NCBI GenBank assembly: GCA_947652605.1
Contig: OX393582.1
Coordinates: 14,222,544 to 14,286,543 of the forward strand
Origin: Elmis aenea
Lineage: Eukaryota; Arthropoda; Insecta; Coleoptera; Elmidae
Length of the DNA: 64,000 nt
Reading direction: 5' to 3'
The notes under the pieces were generated by a model that was not told where the DNA came from, made no database searches, and was given only the letters and a program-made list of their open reading frames with translations. Both the position numbers and the translations under genes were made by a program. Shown here in pieces: positions 47,322 through 56,591 of the stretch; within the stretch, counting starts at the first letter, position 1, and the number at the start of each line of letters is the position of its first letter.

Positions 47322-47508
47322 TTTTCTGCGTCCTCCAATGACGCCAAAATCCCGGCGCTTGTTTGACAATGCAAATCAACAAAAGAACTCATCACCATGA
47401 AAACCAACTACTTTCCGGCCTAGGCCGGTAAAGACAACTCATTACCATGGCAACCAGGTACTTTCTGGCCTCGGAAACAACTGATTTTGTGGACTGACGC
47501 AGAAAAAA
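47322..47508. mobile_element. Short TTTTCTGCGTCC unit, adjacent copy
   Basis: ATTTTCTGCGTCC ... GACGCAGAAAAA, same internal repeats, in the opposite orientation to its neighbour. Directly abuts the preceding element. Confidence 0.7.
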
Positions 47509-48112
47509 TCATTTATCTTACTTTGAAGACGAATCGCTTCTTGAAGTAAATTTATGCCGTTTTCGAGACTCTAGTCTCTTCGACAGTGGATTACATTATT
47601 AATTTTCCTACGAGTATATTATAAATAAGAAATCTACTAATGAAAAAACGAGAATACCGAAACTAGTGTAGATTTTTTTCAAGGAGAAAAGCTTCTTATT
47701 TTTTAATTGATCCTTGCATATATTTATAATATTCTCCTGTTTAATTTAATTTGACAACAGAAAATTAAGAAATAATCGTTTATTTAAAACACAAATGTAG
47801 TTTGCTAAAATCTTTTGAATTTAAAAAATACTATAACTGCAAATATGTATCGACAAATGAAATTTAATCGAAGGCCACAGACTTATTCCGACAATTTTTC
47901 AAGAATCTAGTCCTTTTACAAAGAATTTTTTCGATTGACATGTAATATATGTCTTCCTCCACAGTGGCTTTAAGTTACATCAGATTCAAATGGCCTTCCT
48001 CCTGGCATTTGGAAATAAAAGTGGCAAGGTGCTAAACCAGCACCATAGGGATAATGCATTAACAGAATCCTAAACAATTTGTTAAACCTTTGGATGATTT
48101 GTCGAACGCCAA
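47509..48112. other. Noncoding stretch with a mariner-like scrap
   Basis: The minus strand at 47976-48060 reads PYGAGLAPCHFYF...GRPFESD, resembling the mariner segment PYSPDLAPCDFYLF...GxxFxSD with catalytic Asp positions lost. The rest is unassigned. Confidence 0.45.
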
Positions 48113-48277
48113 TCTCGGATTGTACGTAAAAATGGAGTGTGCACAATTTCTTGAAATTGTTGCATAAAGAAACCTACATCAACTAATCGCATTCCATCTA
48201 ATTTGGCATCAAATTCATTCAAATTTAATTGTTCCTCAACTTCGAAATCATCTAATTTATGGTTTATATCATTATAA
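48113..48277 (-). pseudogene. Gene-like or transposon-derived fragment, exon B
   Basis: After a TTTTTTTAG acceptor the minus strand reads an acidic segment, DDFEVEEQLNLNEFDAKLDG, then MRLVDVGFFMQQFQEIVH, until a stop about 20 codons later. RxVDxxxFxxQxxxI is a pattern I associate with a repetitive insect ORF family. Splicing from exon A (48348-48449) keeps the frame with a 70-nt intron. It then runs into decayed mariner-like sequence, so it is probably a truncated remnant. Confidence 0.4.
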
Positions 48278-48347
48278 CTAAAAAAATATGTTCTTTTTTA
48301 GTTATTGCAGTTATTAATAGGTACAATAATTTTTTTAAATATTTTAC

Positions 48348-48449
48348 CAGGTATTTTCATTTAAATTAATTTCCCCCAAAACAACATCGGAATTGCCAAT
48401 ATTTATTGCTTGACCAGGTACAGTGACTATGTTTTCTTCACGCATTTGT
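48348..48449 (-). pseudogene. Gene-like or transposon-derived fragment, exon A
   Basis: Between a TTTAAATCTAG acceptor and a CTGGTAAAA donor the minus strand stays open: MREENIVTVPGQAINIGNSD then VVLGEINLNENT. It leaves two bases (TG) that join T of exon B. Product unknown. Codon usage and composition look coding, but no flanking exon was found. Confidence 0.4.
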
Positions 48450-48937
48450 CTAGATTTAAAGAAAGTTATGTATATATAAGATTTTAATTATGTATTGTTT
48501 TAGAAATACTATAAACAGTCAAGTAGCATTCATATATCTATCTATACAATAGAACTGTTCACTTGCCTTTACAAAAATATATATTCATTTAAGTGAATTC
48601 AATTTTGCGCGGCTGAAATTTTTTGAAATTGTAATGAATCTACTAGACACCAGATTAAATAGTGTTTTTGAAAATTAAATGAGTGTCAATTCCATATAAT
48701 CCCGGATTCAAAAATATGTACATGCAGTTAGGAGAATTAAAGGAAGGTCATAATAAAGGTAATGATACTATAAGAATAGTGCAGTTAGTTTGTACTGATT
48801 TTAACGAACTCTTTTAATTAAACATACTCTCTTGCTCTTGCCATTCTCATTCTACGTCTTGCTGATGTTTTTCGGCTATAGTAGTTGCTTTTACTATATA
48901 AAAATGTTCGCACCATGATCTATTCTATAGTATAGAT

Positions 48938-49125
48938 CAATGTTTCTCAAACTTGTTACCAATAGCTTACAATAAATAGTTTTGTGGACAATATTTTGTT
49001 TTTAACTTAGCCTGGTCAATAAATTTGAATGATTTTCGAATATAATAAAAGGCTTGGGTTAGGGGACCCCTTCAGATAGATTCAGGGCCTCCAGGGCTTC
49101 GCAGACCACACTTTAAGAAATACTG
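48938..49125. mobile_element. Short hAT MITE
   Basis: Ends CAATGTTTCTCAAACTTG and, reversed, CAGTATTTCTTAAAGTGTGG. Flanked by identical GTATAGAT at 48930-48937 and 49126-49133, fitting nTnnnnAn. 188 bp. Confidence 0.85.
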
Positions 49126-49133
49126 GTATAGAT

Positions 49134-51349
49134 TCTATAAGAATAAATTGACGTTTAGATTTTCCTGTCATTTTTTGTGTTGTATGTTGTAGAACAGACA
49201 TACGGCGATAAAATGGTGGGGTATTGCAGCGCCTTCGCTTCGAAAAGTACAAGTGAAATTTCCTTAAAAAATGAGTTTCTTAGTTCAAGTTTTTAGAAAA
49301 AGATTGTGAATAAATTTATTTCAAATTAACAACAATTATTAAAAACATGTTCCTTAACGGCGGTACAGGACGATATTTTAATTTTAGCCAATAGTTTACA
49401 AATATTGATGGTGTAAACAGACGTCAATTTTTAGCCAGTTTTTAATATTTTTTTATGCTTAACAGTATTAACTTTTTTAAAAATCGATCCTGTACCGCCA
49501 TTCTCGAACCAATAATCTGTTTACTTACAAATTTTTAAGTACTTTTGATAATTGGTGTGAGAAAAATTTGAATTACGAAAGCTGTTTTATGGCGTGCCTT
49601 TAGTTCCCCCTTAAAGTTGTCGATGATCAAAATAACGATTTCTGTTATTTGTGCTTAATGCTTTTAGGTCTTTGTAATTTAGCAAAAAATAATTGAGTAA
49701 CTCGCAATTTGTTTCTTTTTTAATAAGTACGGGACAGACAGTGCTATCGCATTATTAACAAATTCGTCGAGTTGTATTGGCAAGGTGACATTGCCAACAC
49801 TTTGGTATTAAATGAAATTTGAACCTCATTATGTAAATAGAAGCCAAACAATCATGTTTATTGACCTAATAACAATTCATTTAATTTAAATTAGTACAAT
49901 AGGTGCAGCATGTACTTGGAAAAACATGCTCGTGCCTGGCTGTTGTCGCCATGCTAATGACGCTTCCATCAAATTGCACAATTACAGAAAGAAATCGGAC
50001 GGACTGTCCTATTTAGCTGTGTGGCAACTGTTTTAAAATTCCTCAACGAGAAAATTCCGGCCGCGTCTGCATCCTATAAATATTTTCGACGTGCCTTGCA
50101 CAATATTTGCATAGCTATATGTTATTTCCGGTAAATTTATGCAACCTAAATATATTTTAAAACACACGAGCTGGCTTAAAAATAGATAACTTCTTAACAA
50201 ATTTAGCATCACATTGAAATTTAAGATCGCTCACAATGGAATTAGACTTTGATGCACTATGTACGAACAAAAGCTTCGAAACAAAACGTTTTTGTTTTCG
50301 AGCGACAAAAACATTTGTTTCGTTTGTATACAAAGTGGCTCTAGATAGAATATTTTTTTAAAAGTTAAGTCCTGAGCCGTCATCAAGTACTTAAGTAAAA
50401 CTAGCTTAAATTAACGGAATATCGGAATATATCGGTTACAACTAAAAACAATTCACTTTGAAAACAAAACCACACAAAACAATTTGAAAACGTTCCTTCA
50501 CTAATTTTGTTTTGTCTTAAAACATTTGACAACTTGGTATACATCACGCCATTCAGTTTTTGGCAGACAGAACTTACGTAACTGTTTCAAATACGTTGTG
50601 TTCATTCAATATGCATCAAGCTAAATGTCTATAAGCTAAAAATATACAAAACATAATGCCCAGGAGACAATAAATAACGTGGCAGTTTTATAAATAAAAC
50701 TATCTGCGGCTTTGTCGCTGCACGTATTCATATTTGCACTATTCATGAGAAAATACTCCATTACGCAAACAATAAGTATTTATTACTTAGTAATAAAGCC
50801 TAACGCCCTTGAATAATGTAATATTATCGTACATTTCACAACAAAAGTTTAAATCGATCTTTATATATAATGTTATAACTATAACTAATCGGATTTGATA
50901 CGTTCATTCTTCTCAGTTGATAGCTTTTAATGCTTTGAATTATCTATAAATATAAAAACAATTTAAAAAAAAGTACTAGAAGAGCTGCTATTTAAGTTGG
51001 AATTATTTTACATCCGTTACAGACCTTTTCTAATATGAATTTTTTTTCGAAAAGTTTATTATCTTTATTGTACGAAAGATGATCATGCAATAAAACACAA
51101 ATCAATTCTTTAACTGAGCATCGCTAAATTAAAAGTCAGGGCTGACGAGAGGGGGGTTGATGGGTAAAATTCACCTGCCCCGGAATGAACAAGGGGTCCT
51201 GACATCATCCCATTTTTTAATATTTTACTTACTTGGTGCCCATGTAATTTTTTTCTCCTGGGCCCGGTAATGTCTCTCGACACCCCTGATAACATTATAG
51301 AAAAGTGTTTTTGGCCTTATAAGTTAACTATGAGAGAAAATGCTCTTTT
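49134..51349. other. Mostly unassigned noncoding stretch
   Basis: Holds one small TIR element (49359-49500). A GC-richer island at 49905-50110 contains CCGGCCGCGTCTGC followed by CCTATAAATA near 50073, a TATA-like word. No exon could be attached to it. Confidence 0.4.
49359..49500. mobile_element. Small TIR element (GGCGGTACAGGA ends)
   Basis: GGCGGTACAGGACGATATTTT at the left and, reversed, TGGCGGTACAGGATCGATTTT at the right. About 142 bp, AT-rich centre. Confidence 0.6.
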
Positions 51350-51769
51350 AAAAAACTTTCTTAACTTGTACCGCATGAGTTTTAAAAGGTTTTACAACTT
51401 TTTTTTGTTTTCACTGCCTAACGTTTTTCTTAAAAAAACAAACAAACTTAAAAATCTCCGTAACTTGGGTATTATTGAAAATAACTACATCAACCCGCGG
51501 TGTACCACAATTCATTTACACCCGGTATTTAAAAATAATCTTCACAATTTTTTTCGATATTTACAACAATAAAGGAGATATGACAAATTATAAATATAAC
51601 AAAAAACACTTTTTTTCCAATAACTTAAAACCGGAAATGACAGAATATTTTAGAAAATGGTTCCAGGTTTGTCTCAAAAAACTGCATGTTTTTAGTAATT
51701 TAACCGTTTCTCTATCTTCCATATTAAGCGAGATACCATGTAATCCCATTGAATTTGGATCACCCTGTA
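51350..51769. mobile_element. Half copy of the CAGGGTGGTCCAAA palindromic element
   Basis: Only the right arm is present, from the CTTGTACCRCATGAGTTTT block to TTTGGATCACCCTG-TA. An internal segment near 51495-51525 differs from the other copies. Confidence 0.8.
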
Positions 51770-53230
51770 CATTCAAATCTCTTTTGTTTTACCTACAGGC
51801 CAGTATATGTAATAAAAATTTTAGTGGGTCACGAAAGAGAAGCATGAACATAACCTGGTCAAGAAAAAAAAGTTTGGGAAACGCTGGTCTAATCGACTTT
51901 TTGCTAAGTTGATTCGATTTTGTTTTTTCAGCAATAACTTTCTTACAGTTTTAAAGCGTTATATTTAATTTTAGCACAGTTTTCTCATTTAAAAACTGTA
52001 TCATCACTTGATCGTATTATTTATTAATGAAACATACATTGTGAGAAAATTGGTTTGCCACAATCAAGAAACCCTTGGAGAAAATCGAATATTATATTAC
52101 TTATTTTCGTGAAAATATTATCTTATTTGTAATTTTTATAACTTGTGCCCTTTTTAAAACCAAAACAAGGTGAAATATTGGGAATAAATTCAAATTTGTA
52201 TTGTTAATTAATTAAAATTCCGCCCCAATTACAATTTTAGTGTATCTACATCAATTCCCTAAATTTAAAATCAAAATGAGAAAATTGAAAGTTTCCACAA
52301 AAAGCTTTGGTTCGTTGTAAAATGATCCAAGAAAATATTTTCTCAATGTCACGATGACCTTAAACAAGGCTGAGATCAGGGTTACACTCAAAGTACAAGG
52401 GTGAAAACAACCCCTCCTCCTAGCAGAGTATTTGCTAAGAGAATTAAAAAACCCTGGAAAACGATTAAACAGGGCAATGGCAGACAGTGAAAAACAATTA
52501 ACACACTTAAATTTTGGATCACTTGCACACAAGAATTTAAAATCGACCCAAAAATATTAACCAATTAACACTAACAGCGCTATTATTGCAAACTGCGTGT
52601 AAATAAAGGTCACAGGGTCGCTACATAACCCATATTATATGCTAAATGTGCGAAATTTGTAAAATTATAATGGCTATTTATAGCCTTAGATAGTCTGAAG
52701 CCCGTAGGTGGTGTATTATTCACACATTATTTCCGACGGGTCAAATTCCCCTCTCTCGACGTCTACGGCGCTTACGTCACAAATTCACCCCTACACTACG
52801 GAGCAAACTCCTCATAAAAAGGGTAGGGGGGGATTATTGATCCCGAGAACACCACGTGGGCCACGTGGAAAATAACCGGGACAAGCCGTGACCTAAAACA
52901 TTGCCTTCGTTGTCGGGGAAAGAAAAAAACTTTTGACTAAATAAAAGAATGAAAGGAAAGTGTAGACGAACTCACCAATATGTAAACATGATATTTAATA
53001 AATTGAAAAGGCAAAGGGCAAAGATATATTATAGGGTGCATGTTTAATCATTAAAAATATGGGTACCTTGGAAACTATTAGAGATAAAAGGATATAGTCA
53101 AGAGCAAAAATATATATCGAAAAACAAATTAGTTACGAGTTAAGCCTATTTGGATTTCCATTTTTGCTGTAAGATTCGTTTTATAAATGTGTTTTAAAGT
53201 TGTTTCTAATTCTTTTGATACTTCGTTGCA
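51770..53230. other. Unassigned noncoding stretch
   Basis: 52690-52950 is GC-richer, with CTCGACGTCTACGGCGCTTACGTCAC-like sequence and CACGTGGGCCACGTGG (paired CACGTG E-boxes near 52853). No coding exon recognised. A long minus-strand frame at 52251-52532 has no recognisable similarity. Confidence 0.35.
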
Positions 53231-53464
53231 ACATCTCCCCTCATAATGCGATCCAAATCGAAACGCCCGGTATGTTTGACAATTTCTGATACTTAATCAT
53301 TGTTGCGTATAAGCAGAAATCAGTCAAACTCGAAGGACCATATGTTGACATATCCCCTGATAATGCGATCCAAATCGAACATCCGGTATGTTTGACAATG
53401 TTTGATACTTAATCATTGTTGCGTATAAGCAAAAATCAGTCAAACCCGAAGGACCATATGTTGA
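53231..53464. repeat. Two tandem copies of a 117-bp unit
   Basis: Units 53231-53347 and 53348-53464 are about 92% alike (CCTSATAATGCGATCCAAAT ... GAAGGACCATATGTTGA). Each unit contains an imperfect hairpin: GTTTGACAATTTCTGATAC pairs with GTATAAGCAGAAATCAGTCAAAC-type sequence. Confidence 0.9.
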
Positions 53465-54020
53465 ATTCAAGATTACAAAACGAAAGGTTGGGTAGACTTA
53501 CTAATAAGTTTCACAAATTCAACGGCACTTGAGCAATTTCCCTGAATTTTCTCTGGCCTGAAGAAGACCTGTATGGCGGGCGTGCGCGAGGACCATAAAA
53601 CCAATCAAAAAGGCGCGACAAAAATGCAAAAATTTAAAATATAACAAAACGCACATTTAGCCCAACGAACGATACCTAACAACCATTATTGTATTCATAA
53701 TGAAACTCGTCAATCGGTAGCATAAAAATCCAATATGTCACGTACAAAAAAATAAAGCTGACTATCGAATTCAAATTTTAATAGTGACATACGTTTAAGG
53801 CATTTGCTTAACCTCAGGATAACAAATTTTAATTTTCTGATGTCGATGATAATAATAAAGTTGAAGTCAGGATAATGACGAGAACTGGAACAATATGTAA
53901 TAACTTCAGTTTAGATTCTTACTAAACACTTAAAAACGCTTCTTTGTTAATTGATATTTCCTTCAATCTTTATACCAATATCCAATACACTGTACAGCTT
54001 TAAAAATTAGATTATATATA
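53465..54020. other. Flank of the DUF7869-like transposon
   Basis: No element recognised. Ends in ATTATATATA immediately before the transposon, which supplies the candidate target duplication. Confidence 0.4.
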
Positions 54021-54383
54021 TGAATCCCCTAGTTTCAAAACCCGACAAATCCATTTTAGACAAAAAATGCGATCGATATGACAATGGATTCGTCATTTTG
54101 TCCTCTACTAAATAGTATGATGTATACGATGCAAAACCCACTAAATTCATATGATGTTTGCGTTTGAAATATGGAGTTAGTTTCAAAAGCCGACAAATTC
54201 AAGTTGCCCTGAAATCAAATGCCAGCAAATCCGAGTTAGCCAATGACAGTTATCGTTTAAAGCCATGTGATCAAAATGCACATGCGTTTGTTTTAGCAAC
54301 GTGTTATCTCATTATTAGTAAGTTTTCGTTTACAATACAAAGCGTTTATAGTTGTAGAAAAAAAGTTTTTAGTGTTTTGTATA

Positions 54384-56177
54384 ATGGCAGAGTGTACTCA
54401 TCAAAAGTTTACATTACTCAATTATTTCATTTTTCTCAGATATAAAGCTCAAGCCTTACCTTCTTATCCAAGTTGCCAACATGCTACAAAATCTTATAAA
54501 TGCAGTACGCTGCTGATGCGTGATATAAAGCAATTTCATGAGAGATTTTATTCGCATAAAGATAAAATAGCCCAGGATAACTTTATTATTAAATATTGCG
54601 AAACACACGATATAAAACGCCGAAGACCTACTGAAAACCAAAAATATAAAAAAAACTTTTCCGTACAATACACCATAAATGTTGCTGATTCAACCAAAAA
54701 ATTACCTTTATGCCAAAAAGCATTTATTGATATTCTAAAGATAAAGAAAGATCGCGTAATTGGTGTACTAAAGCGATTTCATGACCAAAGACAGATGGCT
54801 CGTGAAAACAGAGGAGGTGATCGAAAGACATCAAAATTTGAGGAAAGAAAAAATTCTGTAATGAGATTCATTGAAAAATTTAGAACCATTGAATCTCATT
54901 ACTGCCGAAACAGGAGTTGCCGCAGCTACTTGCCTTCTGATTTAAATATTTCAAAAATGTGGCGACAATACTGTAACGAAGTGGAAGTTGACCCTTCGTA
55001 CATATTAGTAAAAAAAAGTTACTTCCGACATATTTTTGGTATCTGCTATAATATAGGTTTTGGAACCCCACGAACAGATGTATGTTCAACATGTCTCCAG
55101 CTAATGGAAAAAATAAAAGTTGAAAAGGATGAACAACTCAAAAGAAAACTTATGACTGAGCGCTATATTCATAAATTACGGGCAAAAGCTTTTTTCGATT
55201 CCCTCAGAGAAGAAAGGCAAGGCCTGCAAACAATATCTTTTGATTGCCAAAAAAACCAGGCAATGCCAAAAATTCCAGATCAATCTGTTTATTACAGTCG
55301 ACAACTGTATACGTACAATTTTGCTGCCGTGACAGGGTCATCTCATTCACCACTTCTAAAAGAAAATGTGTTCTTATACTCATGGACCGAGGATCAATAC
55401 CCCAAAGGAGCCAATCAAATTGCCAGTGCAATTTTTCATAAACTTTGCACCATCAACCTAGATAACATAGATACAGTTCGTCTTATTGCTGATGGCTGTG
55501 GGGGCCAGAATAAAAACTCAATAATGATAACTATGTGCATTAAATGGCTTAGTGCAGATGCACCTCCATGTGTTAGAAACTTGGAACTCGTATTTCCTGT
55601 GGCTGGACATTCATATATTCCCCCAGATAGGGTTTTTGGTCATATCGAAAAAAATATTAAAAAAAAGGATACCATCGTTTCCCCAGAGGAGTTTCTCCAA
55701 ATATTCAAAGACCACGGAACTGTTTTTGTATTGGATCGTGATGTGAAGGTTTATGATTGGAAGAAAGATTCTCAAAATGCTATAAAATCTCCTGCCCAGT
55801 GGCACTTCCGATTCAACATGAGCAAAAGATTTATACTCAGAAAAGGAAAAAATAACAAAGTAACAATTAGAGGTGAACAATCTTATAAGTCAGATCTTGG
55901 GGAGTACAAGTCAGTATTTAAAAAGGGAAAATCAGTGAGCAGCATTGTGCAGTCTCAACTTTTCAGTGGTGTAAGTCCCAATAAAGAAAAACTAAAGGAC
56001 GTGAAGGTGTTACTGGAAAAACATTGGGGTGAGAACTGGCACGCAATGGAAAATCTTAAGTATTACAATAATGTTTTGAAAACATACTACGATGCTCCGG
56101 ATGAGGCTACCGCAGAGGAAAGCAATCCTTATAATTTGTGCGAACAGGTTGACGATGTACCCGATTTAGTTGTGTAA
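54384..56177 (+). CDS. DUF7869-like putative transposase
   Basis: 597 residues from ATG at 54384 (ATAATGG context, A at -3); an in-frame ATG four codons upstream (54372) is weaker. Layout: N-terminal cysteines (C31, C40, C72), a basic KRRR segment near 79, a C-x2-C at 234-237 (DVCSTCLQ), then a core with SFDCQKN (D287), LIADGCGGQNKN (D370), GHSYIPPDRVFGHIEK (H409, D415, E421), and an acidic C-terminus. The two spaced aspartates on beta-strand-like segments followed by an H/D/E cluster suggest an RNase-H-like nuclease (inference). The ORF is unbroken and lies between TIRs. TTTTTCTCAG at about 54430-54439 could be a splice acceptor, giving a different N-terminus. Confidence 0.8.
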   Translation: MAECTHQKFTLLNYFIFLRYKAQALPSYPSCQHATKSYKCSTLLMRDIKQFHERFYSHKDKIAQDNFIIKYCETHDIKRRRPTENQKYKKNFSVQYTINVADSTKKLPLCQKAFIDILKIKKDRVIGVLKRFHDQRQMARENRGGDRKTSKFEERKNSVMRFIEKFRTIESHYCRNRSCRSYLPSDLNISKMWRQYCNEVEVDPSYILVKKSYFRHIFGICYNIGFGTPRTDVCSTCLQLMEKIKVEKDEQLKRKLMTERYIHKLRAKAFFDSLREERQGLQTISFDCQKNQAMPKIPDQSVYYSRQLYTYNFAAVTGSSHSPLLKENVFLYSWTEDQYPKGANQIASAIFHKLCTINLDNIDTVRLIADGCGGQNKNSIMITMCIKWLSADAPPCVRNLELVFPVAGHSYIPPDRVFGHIEKNIKKKDTIVSPEEFLQIFKDHGTVFVLDRDVKVYDWKKDSQNAIKSPAQWHFRFNMSKRFILRKGKNNKVTIRGEQSYKSDLGEYKSVFKKGKSVSSIVQSQLFSGVSPNKEKLKDVKVLLEKHWGENWHAMENLKYYNNVLKTYYDAPDEATAEESNPYNLCEQVDDVPDLVV

Positions 56178-56197
56178 TATTTTGATGGTAATTAAAT

Positions 56198-56203
56198 AAT
56201 AAA
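56198..56203 (+). promoter_or_regulatory. Poly(A) signal of the transposase gene
   Basis: AATAAA 20 bp after the stop codon, inside the element and upstream of the right subterminal repeats. Confidence 0.5.
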
Positions 56204-56591
56204 ATAATTTTGTTAACGGTCTATGAATTTTTCTTATTAAGTTTCACTTCTAACCACAGTGTAATTTAAATTTATTTTAGTAAACTTGTGTTATTTATTT
56301 GTCGAGCAAAATAACCAATCGCGGCAAATTGCATACAGGTAAGTTACAAAACCCTACATATCCGAAGTTTAATATCAAAACCCCACAACTCCCATCTATT
56401 TAATTAAATTATGAAGTTATTAATGTGTTTTTGAAAAAAAACACAGTAGTTTTACAACTTATTAGCCTAATCCTTATATGACGGCGACATATTTTGAAAG
56501 TGAAAAACTGGGAACTTATTAAAACAGTTTTTTGCTATTTCCCAACATTTGCTTAAAATGGATTTATCGAGTTTTGAAACTAGAGGCCTCA

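Larger units (their letters stand above)
54021..56591 (+). mobile_element. DNA transposon with DUF7869-like transposase, apparently intact
   Basis: Left TIR begins TGAATCCCCTAGTTTCAAAA (54021-54060). The right end, reversed, begins TGAGGCCTCTAGTTTCAAAA (56552-56591) and stays matched to CCATTTTA, with about five mismatches. It is flanked by TATATA on each side, so a 6-bp duplication is likely, though low complexity makes its length uncertain. A motif like TCAAAANCCGACAAATCCA recurs next to the ends at about 54034, 54131, 54181, 54211, 56344 and 56372. One long ORF fills most of the 2571 bp. Confidence 0.8.

Noticed and set aside
54158..54445. 95-codon frame upstream of the transposase as an extra coding exon
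   Set aside because: It runs through the left subterminal repeats and overlaps the transposase start in another frame. A GTAAGT at about 54318 with the acceptor near 54439 leaves a 5' intron possible, so this is not fully excluded.
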